A stretch of 16,943 nt of DNA from Bacillota bacterium (GTDB lineage: Bacteria; Bacillota_E; RBS10-35; JAJYVN01). Positions 7,004 to 13,860 of the stretch are shown piece by piece (the first letter of the stretch is position 1; each line of letters begins with the position of its first letter). A program made the position numbers and the translations under genes. Under the pieces are notes generated by a model that searched no databases, had not been told where the DNA came from, and saw only the letters and a list, made by a program, of their open reading frames with translations. Where the stretch lies: the NCBI GenBank assembly GCA_021846605.1, contig JAJZWQ010000055.1, positions 1 to 16,943 of the forward strand, given 5' to 3'.

Positions 7004-8247
7004 AGGCGTCGCGGGTGCGGGATCCGGGGCTGGCCGCCGCCGGGGGGCTGAAGATCGACTGGGCCCGGGCGCACATGCCGGTGCTGGACGAGGTGGCGCG
7101 CGGGATCGCCTCCCGGGGCGCGCTGGCCGGGGTGCGGGTCGGCATCTGCCTCCACCTCGAGGCCAAGACCGCCTGCCTGGCGTTGGCCCTGCACGAGGCG
7201 GGGGCCCAGGTGGCGATCACCGGCAGCAACCCGCTGTCCACCCAGGACGACGTCGCGGCGGCGCTGGCCGCGCGGGGCGTGCGGGTGTATGCCTGGCACG
7301 GCCCCAGCGAGGAGGAGTATTGGGACTTTCTGCGCGATGTCCTCGATTTCGCGCCCGCGGTCATCCTGGACGACGGCGCCGACCTGATCGCGCTGCTGCA
7401 CCGTGAGCGACCGGAGACGGCGCCCTCGGTCCGCGGGGCCACCGAGGAGACGACGACGGGGGTGCACCGTCTGCGCGCCATGGCCGCCGAAGGGGTCCTC
7501 GCGTTTCCGGTGGTCGCGGTCAACGATGCCCCGATGAAGTACCTGTTCGACAACCGTTACGGCACCGGCCAGTCGGCGTGGGAGGGCATCCTGCGGGCCA
7601 CCAACCTGCTGGTCGCCGGCAAGGAGGTCCTCGTCTGCGGCTACGGCTGGTGTGGCCGCGGGGTGGCCCTGCGCGCGCGCGGCCTGGGGGCCCGCGTGAC
7701 CGTCGCCGAGGTGGATCCGGTCGCGGCCAACGAGGCCCTGCTGGAGGGCTGCCGCGTGCGTCCCATGGCCGACGCCGTCACGGACGCCGAGTTCGTGGTC
7801 ACCTGCACCGGCAACCGCCGGGTGCTGGGCCGGGAGCACTTCCTGCGCTGCCGGGACGGCGCGGTGCTGGCCAACGCGGGCCACTTCAACGTGGAGATCG
7901 CGACCGACGAACTGGCGGAGGTGGCCGTCTCCGCACGCGAGGTGCGGCCGAACGTCCGGGAGTACCGGTTGACGGACGGCCGCCGGCTGTACCTGTTGGC
8001 GGAGGGCCGCCTGGTGAACCTCGCCGCCGGGGACGGGCATCCCGTGGAGATCATGGACATCTCGTTCGCGACCCAGGCGCTGTCACTGGAGCACGCGGCG
8101 CTCGGGCGGGCCGGGCGCGACGGCGCCGTCGTCGCCGTGCCGCCCCAGATCGACGCCGAGGTGGCCGCTCTGCGGTTGGCGGCCGCCGGTGCCGCGATCG
8201 ACACCCTCACCGCCGCGCAGCGCGACTACATGCGACATTGGCAGTAG
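7000..8247 (+). CDS. ahcY: Adenosylhomocysteinase family, probable S-inosylhomocysteine hydrolase
   Basis: A 415-residue NAD-dependent hydrolase that splits a nucleosyl-homocysteine into homocysteine and nucleoside. Visible are His52, TEETTTGVHRL (148-158), NDAPMKYLFDN with Lys180 and Asp184, the Rossmann loop GYGWCGRG (214-221) and NAGHF with His295. In classical enzymes the adenine pocket reads LHMTVET (human Thr57, Glu59); here it is LHLEAKT (Glu54, Lys56). GDGHPVEIMD (344-353) replaces AMGHPSFVMS. This is the archaeal/thermophile branch, which includes the methanogen enzyme shown to act on S-inosylhomocysteine. Beside an MtaD-type deaminase, inosyl specificity is the likely reading (inference). 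The ATG at 7000 overlaps the preceding TGA. Confidence 0.9.
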   Translation: MKASRVRDPGLAAAGGLKIDWARAHMPVLDEVARGIASRGALAGVRVGICLHLEAKTACLALALHEAGAQVAITGSNPLSTQDDVAAALAARGVRVYAWHGPSEEEYWDFLRDVLDFAPAVILDDGADLIALLHRERPETAPSVRGATEETTTGVHRLRAMAAEGVLAFPVVAVNDAPMKYLFDNRYGTGQSAWEGILRATNLLVAGKEVLVCGYGWCGRGVALRARGLGARVTVAEVDPVAANEALLEGCRVRPMADAVTDAEFVVTCTGNRRVLGREHFLRCRDGAVLANAGHFNVEIATDELAEVAVSAREVRPNVREYRLTDGRRLYLLAEGRLVNLAAGDGHPVEIMDISFATQALSLEHAALGRAGRDGAVVAVPPQIDAEVAALRLAAAGAAIDTLTAAQRDYMRHWQ

Positions 8248-8267
8248 GGAGAAAGGGGGCCGTGGGC

Positions 8268-9563
8268 GTGGGGATGGTGATCCGCGGGGTGCAGTTGCCC
8301 CCGGACGGCGACGGCGACGGGGCCGCGGCGACGGCCGACCTGGTCGTCGAGGACGGGCGCGTCGCGTCCATCGACGGCGGGCGGGCGCCCCTGCCCCCCG
8401 GGGCCCGGGACATCGACGGGCGGGGGCTTGTCGCCCTGCCGGGTCTGGTCAACTGCCACAACCACGTGGCGATGACGCTGCTGCGGGGGTACGGCGCCGA
8501 CCTGCCGCTGGACCGCTGGCTGGCCGAGCGCATCTGGCCGGCCGAGGAGCGGCTGGACGACGAAGACGTCGCCGCCGGGGCCCTTCTGGGGTGTCTGGAG
8601 ATGCTCGCCGGGGGCATCACCGCCTTTGCCGACATGTATGACCACATGGGCGCCGTGGCCGACGCGGTGGTCCGCAGCGGGATCCGTGGGGTCCTGGCGC
8701 GCGGCGTCATCGGCCTGCGCCCGGGGTGGGAGGCGTCGCTGGCCGAAGCGGAGGACCTCTGTCGGCGCGCCGCCGCCGGGGGCTGCGACCGGCTCACGGC
8801 GATGCTGGCGCCCCACGCCGAATACACCTGTCCGCGCGAGGTCTGGGACGCGACGGTGGCGCTGGCCCGCAGGCTGGGCGTGCCTCTCCACACGCACGTA
8901 AGCGAGACGGTCGCCGAGGTGGAGGGCTGCCGGCAGCGCCACGGATGCTCCCCCGTACGCTGGCTGGAGGAGGTCGGGGCGTTGGAGGTGGGCGTGCTGG
9001 CGGCCCACGCCGTGCATGTGGACGCCGAGGACATCGCCCTGCTGACGCGGCCGGGCGTGGCGGTGTCCCACAACCCGGTGAGCAACGCCAAGCTGGGATC
9101 GGGGGTGGCCCCGGTCCAGGACATGCTGGCGGCCGGGGTGCTGGTCGGCCTGGGCTCGGACGGCGCGGCCAGCACCGACACCCTCGGGCTCTGGGAGGAG
9201 ATGCGGGCGGCGGGCTGGATCCAGAAGGCGGTGCGCCGGGATCCGGCCGCGCTGTCCTGCGGGGCGCTCTGGACGATGGCGACGGCCGCGGGCGCGGCGG
9301 CGCTACGCCTTCCCGCCGGCTGCGGAAGGCTCGGGGTGGGTGCCCCCGCCGATCTGATCCTGGTGCGCACCGACGGGCTCCACCGCAACCCCGCCCCCGA
9401 CCTCCTGGCCGCACTGGTGTATGCCACGCGCGATGCGGACGTCGTGCTGACGGTGGTCGCCGGGCGCATCGCGATGGAACGGGGCGAATTCCCCGGGATC
9501 GACCACGAGCGGCTGCGCGCCGACGTGGCGCGCCGCTCGCTCCGCCTGCTGGAGGGGGCGTGA
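8268..9563 (+). CDS. mtaD: MTA/SAH/5'-deoxyadenosine deaminase (MtaD/DadD amidohydrolase)
   Basis: A roughly 431-residue metal-dependent amidohydrolase. Metal ligands are visible: His64-x-His66 in VNCHNHVAMTLLRG, His210 in LHTHVSE, and Asp298 in GSDGAAS. His183 (APHAEYTC), Glu213 and His247 (AHAVH) fit the substrate and acid/base positions of MtaD. The family deaminates 5'-methylthioadenosine, S-adenosylhomocysteine, 5'-deoxyadenosine and sometimes adenosine to inosine forms. This would feed the two upstream enzymes with MTI and S-inosylhomocysteine. The start is uncertain among in-frame GTG 8262, GTG 8268 and ATG 8274; 8268 is chosen because GGGGG (8255-8259) is 8 nt upstream. It follows ahcY closely and is 1 nt from the next gene. 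Confidence 0.9.
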   Translation: MGMVIRGVQLPPDGDGDGAAATADLVVEDGRVASIDGGRAPLPPGARDIDGRGLVALPGLVNCHNHVAMTLLRGYGADLPLDRWLAERIWPAEERLDDEDVAAGALLGCLEMLAGGITAFADMYDHMGAVADAVVRSGIRGVLARGVIGLRPGWEASLAEAEDLCRRAAAGGCDRLTAMLAPHAEYTCPREVWDATVALARRLGVPLHTHVSETVAEVEGCRQRHGCSPVRWLEEVGALEVGVLAAHAVHVDAEDIALLTRPGVAVSHNPVSNAKLGSGVAPVQDMLAAGVLVGLGSDGAASTDTLGLWEEMRAAGWIQKAVRRDPAALSCGALWTMATAAGAAALRLPAGCGRLGVGAPADLILVRTDGLHRNPAPDLLAALVYATRDADVVLTVVAGRIAMERGEFPGIDHERLRADVARRSLRLLEGA

Positions 9564-9564
9564 C

Positions 9565-10038
9565 GTGGAGCGCCTGTTGGGCAGCCGGGGTTGTATCGTC
9601 TGCGGGCAGGAGAACCCGGTGGGCCTGCATCTCTGTTTCCGCGTCGACGAGGAGGGCGCGGAGAGCGCCTGGGTCGTGCGCCCCGAGTACCAGGGGTTTG
9701 CCGGTGTGCTGCACGGCGGGATGGTGCTGGCCCTGCTGGACGACGCGATGTGGTATGCCGTCTACGCCCGCGAGGCGATCGCGCTCACCGCGGAGGCGAC
9801 CGTGCGCTACCGGGCGCGGGCGGAGGTGGGGCAGGCCCTGCGTGTCCATGGCACGGTCGTGCGCAGCCGCGGGCGCCTGTTCGAATGCGGCGCGGAGTTG
9901 ACCCGGATCGGTGACGGCACGGTTGTGGCCAGCGCCGAGGGGAAGTTCGTCACGGTGCCCGCGGACGATCTGGGGGCCCTGGTCGGGGGGGCGGGCGTCC
10001 ACGAGGTGCCGCGGACCGACCCCCTGGACCCGCGGTAG
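9565..10038 (+). CDS. Hotdog-fold thioesterase, PaaI-like
   Basis: A 157-residue single hotdog-fold protein. The core helix motif [20 protein letters not shown] is characteristic of PaaI/4HBT-type acyl-CoA thioesterases, with an acidic pair (DD) at the usual catalytic place. The N-terminus carries [15 protein letters not shown], a CxxCG signature seen in a common bacterial hotdog subgroup; two cysteines alone do not make a full zinc site. The GTG start lies one base after the deaminase stop. Substrate unknown; the operon gives no obvious acyl-CoA connection, so it may be a housekeeping enzyme or may act on something else. Confidence 0.8.
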   Translation: MERLLGSRGCIVCGQENPVGLHLCFRVDEEGAESAWVVRPEYQGFAGVLHGGMVLALLDDAMWYAVYAREAIALTAEATVRYRARAEVGQALRVHGTVVRSRGRLFECGAELTRIGDGTVVASAEGKFVTVPADDLGALVGGAGVHEVPRTDPLDPR

Positions 10039-10059
10039 CCCGAGCGGGAGGGGTGCGCC

Positions 10060-10446
10060 ATCCACCCTGCAAGGCCCACGCTGCTGGTCGTCGACGACGA
10101 GCCGTCCATCCGCCTGCTCCTGCAGATCTTCCTGGAGGACGCCGGCTACCGCGTGGTCACGGCCCAGGACGGGGCGGAGGCCATCGGCCTGTTGGCGGGG
10201 GGCCTGCGTCCCCAACTCCTCATCCTGGACATGCACATCCCGGGCCCCGGGGCGCCCGCCGTGCTGGCCGACGCGCGGGGGCGCGCGGCGGACGGGAGGG
10301 TGCCCGCCCTGGTCCTCAGCGGGCGCGCGGACGCCGCCGCCGCCTTCCCCGCCGGCGCCATTGAGGGGTTCCTGGCCAAACCCTTCGACCTTCACGCGCT
10401 TCTGGCGCGCGTGCGCGCCGCGCTGGAACCGAGCAGTCAACGCTGA
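10060..10446 (+). CDS. Stand-alone response-regulator receiver domain (Spo0F/CheY-like)
   Basis: About 128 residues forming a lone REC domain with no output domain. The acidic pair (LLVVDDEPS), the phosphorylated Asp ([10 protein letters not shown]), the switch Ser (LVLSG) and the conserved Lys (FLAKPFD) are all present, so it should be phosphorylatable. Placed just upstream of spo0A it could work in the sporulation phosphorelay, as Spo0F does (inference). No ATG, GTG or TTG precedes the first beta-strand in this frame. The best start is ATC at 10060, with GGGAGGGG (10046-10053) 6 nt upstream. The nearest GTG in frame, at 10155 less two (10153), would delete the acidic pair. Only a single TAG (10036-10038) separates this frame from the hotdog gene. 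Confidence 0.75.
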   Translation: MHPARPTLLVVDDEPSIRLLLQIFLEDAGYRVVTAQDGAEAIGLLAGGLRPQLLILDMHIPGPGAPAVLADARGRAADGRVPALVLSGRADAAAAFPAGAIEGFLAKPFDLHALLARVRAALEPSSQR

Positions 10447-10666
10447 TCCCGACCAGTGGACGGCATCTGCCCCTATTTCTGCGGCAAGCCAGGAGAATGG
10501 CGATCGATGCCAAATACGTCTATGGAGAAGAATGACGAATCGCGCCGAACGTCTGCGCGCTTATCCACAGAGCCCTGGGCAGGACACGTATGGGGAGACA
10601 AGAACCAGAGGCGGCATCCGCCCGACGGCCTCGGACCCAGGGCGGCTCTGTGTGAGGGGTGTGGAG
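10447..10666 (+). promoter_or_regulatory. spo0A upstream region, less G+C-rich
   Basis: About 220 bases without a convincing gene and visibly more A+T-rich than the neighbours, as expected for a regulated promoter region. It contains a perfect DnaA-box consensus (listed separately) and TGACGAA at 10533-10539, one mismatch from the 0A-box core TGTCGAA. I found no clear sigma-A or sigma-H promoter with correct spacing. A 12-codon reading frame from the ATG at 10497 is too short to call. Confidence 0.5.
10561..10569 (+). promoter_or_regulatory. DnaA box (TTATCCACA) upstream of spo0A
   Basis: TTATCCACA is an exact match to the bacterial DnaA-box consensus. It lies 98 nt before the spo0A start codon. 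In so G+C-rich a window a chance perfect match is expected rarely (rough estimate of order one percent over both strands). Only one box was seen, so this is not a replication origin; a regulatory DnaA site is the more likely reading. Confidence 0.5.
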
Positions 10667-11443
10667 ATGGCAGCGACCGCTCAGAGTGTGGCCTCTTTCC
10701 GGATTCTCGTCGCCGATGACAACCGGGAATTTTGTGACCTGCTGGCCCAGTTCATCCAGAGCCAGTCTGACTTCAAGCTGGTCGGAGTGGCGCAAAACGG
10801 CCGGCAGGTCATTGAACTCGTGCAGGCGGAGATGCCGGATGTGATCGTCCTGGATATCATCATGCCCCACCTGGACGGTATCGGCGTGCTGGAGCAGATC
10901 AACGCCCTGGGGATCGCGCGGCGTCCCAAGATCATCATGCTGACCGCGTTTGGCCAGGAGAGTATCGCGCAACGCGTGGTGGCGCTCGGCGCCGACTATT
11001 ACATCCTGAAGCCATTCGATCTTTCCGTGCTCGCCAAGCGCATCCGCCAGATCGCCAGCGGGCAGTCGGTCAAGCCCACGCAGGCGGAGGTGCGGAGCCT
11101 CGACGTGGAGGTCACCGAGGTCCTGCACGAGATCGGCATCCCCGCCCACATCAAGGGCTACCTCTACCTGCGCGAGGCCATCTGCTTGGTGGTGCAGCGC
11201 GTCGAGCTCCTCGGCGGCGTCACCAAGGAGCTCTATCCCACCATCGCCAAGCGGTTTCAGACGACGCCGAGCCGGGTGGAGCGGGCCATCCGGCACGCCA
11301 TCGAGGTGGCGTGGAACCGCGGCAACGTCGACGTGATCCATCGGCTCTTCGGTCACACCATCAATTCTGACCGGGGCAAGCCCACCAACTCTGAATTTAT
11401 CGCCATGGTTGCCGATAAGTTACGTATGGAGATGCGGTCCTGA
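10667..11443 (+). CDS. spo0A: Sporulation master regulator Spo0A
   Basis: A 258-residue two-domain response regulator. The N-terminal receiver (11-125) has the acidic pair Asp17-Asp18, phosphoacceptor Asp63 (VLDIIMP), Thr93 and Lys115 (LKPFD). The C-terminal DNA-binding domain (about 150-258) carries the Spo0A hallmarks [27 protein letters not shown] and [17 protein letters not shown], which contact 0A boxes. Phosphorylated Spo0A dimerises and switches on entry to sporulation. The ATG at 10667 has GAGGGG 8 nt upstream; GTG 10661 is too close. It appears to have its own upstream control region. The spoIVB gene that often precedes spo0A is absent here. The 5' half is less G+C-rich than neighbouring genes. 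Confidence 0.98.
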   Translation: MAATAQSVASFRILVADDNREFCDLLAQFIQSQSDFKLVGVAQNGRQVIELVQAEMPDVIVLDIIMPHLDGIGVLEQINALGIARRPKIIMLTAFGQESIAQRVVALGADYYILKPFDLSVLAKRIRQIASGQSVKPTQAEVRSLDVEVTEVLHEIGIPAHIKGYLYLREAICLVVQRVELLGGVTKELYPTIAKRFQTTPSRVERAIRHAIEVAWNRGNVDVIHRLFGHTINSDRGKPTNSEFIAMVADKLRMEMRS

Positions 11444-11493
11444 AGGGCTAGGGCGGTGCCGATGGTCACCCATCCGCCCAAGGGGGGCTGGAG

Positions 11494-12282
11494 TTGGCTG
11501 AGGGTGAGGCCAATGGCGCGGAGACACGGGCGCGGGTGGCCGTCAGCGCTGTGGAGGACCTGATCCAAAGTCTTCCCGGGGTGGAGGGTGCGCGCATCGT
11601 CCTCGAAGAGGGGGGCGGCGTGCGTGAGATCCACGTGCTGGCCGACGCCTCCCGCCCCCCGAAGACCATCGTACGGGACATCGAGTCGGCGCTGCGCGCG
11701 CGCTGGGGCCTGGTGGTCGATCATCGTCGGGTCAGCATCGCCCAGATGGGGGACGTCTCCCGGAAGCCGAAGTGGGTGCGCCTGCGCCTGCAGCAGTTGG
11801 CCGTGACCACCGATCCGGTCCGCGACCGGGCCGAGGTGGGCGTCTCCCTGGTGCCCGAACCGCCCAAGGACCTCTTCGGCCGGCCCGTGGTGGATCCCGA
11901 GGTGCCCGAGGTCGTCTGGCAGGGGCGTGCGGCGGGCCCGGGCGGCGGGGTGCTGGGCGTGCGCTTGGCCGTGGAGGCGACCCTCCAGGCCCTGAACCAA
12001 TCGCTTTTGCCCCACCACTACTTCTCGGTGGCGGATGTGGTCCGGCTGCAATTGGGGGACCGGGAGGCGGTCGTCTGCCTCCTCCAGTACCACGCCCCGC
12101 GGGGGGCGGCCCACATGATGACCGGCTCGGCGCTGGTGCGCGGGGAGACCCTGGAGGCGGCGGTGCGGGCTGTCCTCAACGGGACCAACCGCATCTACGG
12201 CTTGGCCATGCGCCGGCAGGTGGGGGCCGGGGCGTTGGGCGAGATCCCGCCCCTGCCGGCGGATCTGGATGCCGGTGAGTAG
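11494..12282 (+). CDS. Hypothetical protein, two alpha/beta domains, next to spo0A
   Basis: A 262-residue soluble protein of unknown function with no signal peptide or membrane segment. Residues about 10-80 form a compact domain (GVEGARIVLEEGG, REIHVLAD, RPPKTIVRDIESALRARWGL, VDHRRVSIAQM) with an alternating pattern like ferredoxin/ACT-type folds. Residues about 150-245 form a second domain (RLAVEATLQALNQ, FSVADVVRLQLGDREAVVCLLQY, GSALVRGETLEAAVRAVLNGTNRIYGL). A Pro-rich linker (about 120-140, VPEPPKDLFG) joins them. I do not recognise a family. It probably starts at TTG 11494 with AGGGGGG 6 nt upstream, since no ATG/GTG is in frame nearby. It is 50 nt after spo0A in the same direction, so readthrough is likely and a sporulation-linked role is possible (inference). 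Confidence 0.8.
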   Translation: MAEGEANGAETRARVAVSAVEDLIQSLPGVEGARIVLEEGGGVREIHVLADASRPPKTIVRDIESALRARWGLVVDHRRVSIAQMGDVSRKPKWVRLRLQQLAVTTDPVRDRAEVGVSLVPEPPKDLFGRPVVDPEVPEVVWQGRAAGPGGGVLGVRLAVEATLQALNQSLLPHHYFSVADVVRLQLGDREAVVCLLQYHAPRGAAHMMTGSALVRGETLEAAVRAVLNGTNRIYGLAMRRQVGAGALGEIPPLPADLDAGE

Positions 12283-12307
12283 GGGCCGCCCTGTCCGCGG
12301 GGGCCCC
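12282..12307. terminator. GC-rich hairpin between convergent reading frames
   Basis: GGGGCC (12282-12287) pairs with GGCCCC (12302-12307) around a 14-nt loop. It lies exactly between the stop of the + strand hypothetical gene and the stop of the small minus-strand ORF, where a bidirectional terminator is expected. No T run follows in either direction, so termination strength is uncertain. Confidence 0.4.
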
Positions 12308-12444
12308 TAGTTCTCGGCCAGGGCCGCCATCCAACTCCGCAGGGTTCCGCCCTGGGCCATCATGGCCAGCAGGGTGCGCAGGCCGCGCACGCTGCCTCGA
12401 TATACCAGGATCTTCCTCCCATGTGCGAGCCGCGCGCTGACCAT
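12307..12444 (-). CDS. Small hypothetical protein, 45 residues
   Basis: A 45-residue minus-strand ORF starting at ATG 12444 and ending in TAG (12309-12307), with GGGGGAAGG just upstream of the start. The sequence is protein-like: a basic N-terminal half (HGRKILVYRGSVRGL) and a hydrophobic, amphipathic second half (RTLLAMMAQ, LRSWMAALAEN). It is soluble and has no cysteines or secretion signal. It is convergent with the 262-residue gene and divergent from the endonuclease Q pseudogene, filling a gap that otherwise has no gene. I do not recognise it. It may be a real small protein or a chance ORF. Confidence 0.4.
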   Translation of the reverse strand: MVSARLAHGRKILVYRGSVRGLRTLLAMMAQGGTLRSWMAALAEN

Positions 12445-12466
12445 CGGCCTTCCCCCAGACGGTGTA

Positions 12467-12494
12467 GCATACCGGACGGGGTCCGGTGGTATGC
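12467..12494. repeat. Imperfect inverted repeat between divergent genes
   Basis: GCATACCGGAC (12467-12477) is matched by GTCCGG-TGG-TATGC (12481-12494), an inverted repeat with a 3-nt bulge and a GGG centre. It lies between the start of the small minus-strand ORF and the start of the endonuclease Q pseudogene. This is where an operator for divergent promoters would sit; TATGCT on the minus strand could be a -10. Weak evidence. Confidence 0.35.
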
Positions 12495-13091
12495 CCATCC
12501 CCGGGAGGCAGCGCGCGGTGCCCTTCGCGGATCTGCACGTGCACCTCGGACGGGCGGCGGGCCGGCCGGTGAAGGTCTCGGCCTCGCCCACCCTGACCCT
12601 GGAGGCCATTCTCGCCACCGCCCGCCGGGACAAGGGCCTGGATGTCGTGGGCATCGTGGATGCCCTGACGTCTGGCGGCCTGGCCGACATCGGGGACGCT
12701 GTCCGGGCCGGGCGGCTGCGGCCCCTGGCGGGCGGCGGGCTCCGGTCGGCCGACGGCCGGGTGGTCTTGCCGGGGTGCGGAGATCGAACTCGCGGTGGGC
12801 AACCACCGTGTGCACTTCGTGGCCCTGGTGCCCCATCTGGAGGGTGCCGGCGCCCTGGCCGCCGACCTGGGGGCGCGCGTGCGCAACCCCACGTTGTCCA
12901 GTCAGTTGGCCCACGGGTTGGACGTGGCGGAATTGGCGCGTGCATGCCGTGGGGGGATCCTCTGGCCCGCCCACGCCTTGCACCGCACCGCGGGCTGTTG
13001 GGCGCCCCGCGGTGACGGACCTGGCCGCCGCCCCGCCGATCGGGCTGGGACCCGCGGTCTGCGGACAGCTCGACGGCTTGGAATTGGGGCT

Positions 13092-13099
13092 GTCCGCCG
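13092..13099. repeat. Target-site duplication, left copy
   Basis: GTCCGCCG immediately left of the element, repeated exactly at its right border. Neither copy extends further into matching flank, so the duplication is 8 bp. Confidence 0.88.
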
Positions 13100-13339
13100 G
13101 GCGTGTTTCAAAAACCGGTTGACGGTCGGACCTGCGGCTACGGCACCCGGGCACGGATCGCCGCTCGCTTGATATGGACCAACACGTCCCAGCGAGATCC
13201 GAAGAGCACAATGGTGTGCGGTCCCTGCGCAAATCGCACAACCGACCGATGGCGGCTGAAACGACGGTAGGACGGACGAAACGGTTTTAACGGGAACACC
13301 AGTGCGTCAACCGATTGGCCCGGCGATTTGAAACACGCC
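13100..13339. mobile_element. 240-bp MITE-like element inserted in the endonuclease Q gene
   Basis: The element begins GGCGTGTTTCAAA (13100-13112) and ends with its exact reverse complement TTTGAAACACGCC (13327-13339). It is flanked by the 8-bp direct repeat GTCCGCCG. Deleting it with one repeat copy restores the reading LSADTEMADRL across the target gene. A subterminal GGTTGACG occurs in both inverted ends, about 17 nt inside the left tip and about 27 nt inside the right. It is too short to encode a transposase; an open minus-strand frame of about 60 residues inside it is not recognisable. Eight-bp duplications are made by several IS families (IS256, IS1595, IS6, ISL3 among them), so I do not assign one. 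Confidence 0.9.
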
Positions 13340-13347
13340 GTCCGCCG
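13340..13347. repeat. Target-site duplication, right copy
   Basis: GTCCGCCG immediately right of the element. The perfect pair suggests a recent insertion. Confidence 0.88.
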
Positions 13348-13860
13348 ACACCGAGATGGCGGACCGACTCTCGCAACTGGCGCCCTACACCTTCCTCTCC
13401 AACTCGGACGCGCACACGCTGGGAACCCTGGGGAGAGAGTGCAACCGCCTGGAGTGGCCGGGCCCCGCCGACTCCTCGGCGGTCGCGGCCGCCCTGGCCC
13501 GGAGGCGCGGGCGGGTCGCGGAGAACCTTGGACTGGCGTCCGCGCTGGGCAAGTACCACCGGACACACTGCCGGCGCTGTGGCAGGCAGGCCTCCGCGCC
13601 CTCGCCGCCGGGCGACTGTTCGGCATGCGGCGCCCCACGCACCGTACCGGGTGTCCTGGACCGCCTGGCCGCGCTCGCCGACTCCCCGCCCCCCTGCACC
13701 CCCGCGCACCGCCCGCCATACCGCCAGCAGGTGCCGCTGGCCTTCCTGCCGGGGGTGGGGGGCGGTACGGGACGGCCTCGGCCGCGCGCTGATGGCGCGG
13801 CCGGTGCCGCGCAAATCCTCCCGCGGCGGCTCATAAGAGTGCTGCGGGGGGGCGGTGCCG

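Larger units (their letters stand above)
12518..13836 (+). pseudogene. Endonuclease Q / YqxK-type PHP-domain protein, disrupted
   Basis: The remains of an endonuclease Q family gene (deaminated-base-recognising nuclease with a PHP metal domain) are spread over several frames. Piece 1 (GTG 12518, GGGAGG 9 nt upstream) gives FADLHVHLGRAAGRPVKV and DVVGIVDALT. A one-base change in the GGGG at 12772-12775 shifts the frame to AEIELAVGNHRVHFVALVP, NPTLSSQLAHG and GILWPAHA. Near 12987 it shifts to PHRGLLGA, and near 13010 to VTDLAAAPPIGLGP and LDGLELGLSA. A 240-bp element then interrupts it. It resumes at 13341 with MADRLSQLAPYTFLSNSDAH, GKYHRTHCRRCGRQ (zinc cysteines) and HRPPYRQQVPLAFLPGVG, shifting again in the G run near 13752-13761 before TAA 13834. 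Removing the element and restoring frames gives a nearly full protein. The family's neighbour in many Firmicutes is spoIIM, as here. Confidence 0.88.

Noticed and set aside
10491..10540. Sigma-H promoter for spo0A (AGGAGAA plus GAAT)
   Set aside because: The two elements are about 30 nt apart, too far for sigma-H spacing.
10561..10569. Replication origin at the DnaA box
   Set aside because: There is one box only, with no box cluster, no AT-rich unwinding element and no dnaA/dnaN nearby.
10456..10719. 87-residue ORF upstream of and overlapping spo0A
   Set aside because: It has no family resemblance, a poor start context, and occupies the regulatory region. The 12-codon frame at 10497 is likewise unsupported.
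13138..13330. Transposase remnant inside the 240-bp element
   Set aside because: The roughly 60-residue minus-strand frame shows no catalytic motif or family similarity that I can identify; the element is better described as non-autonomous.
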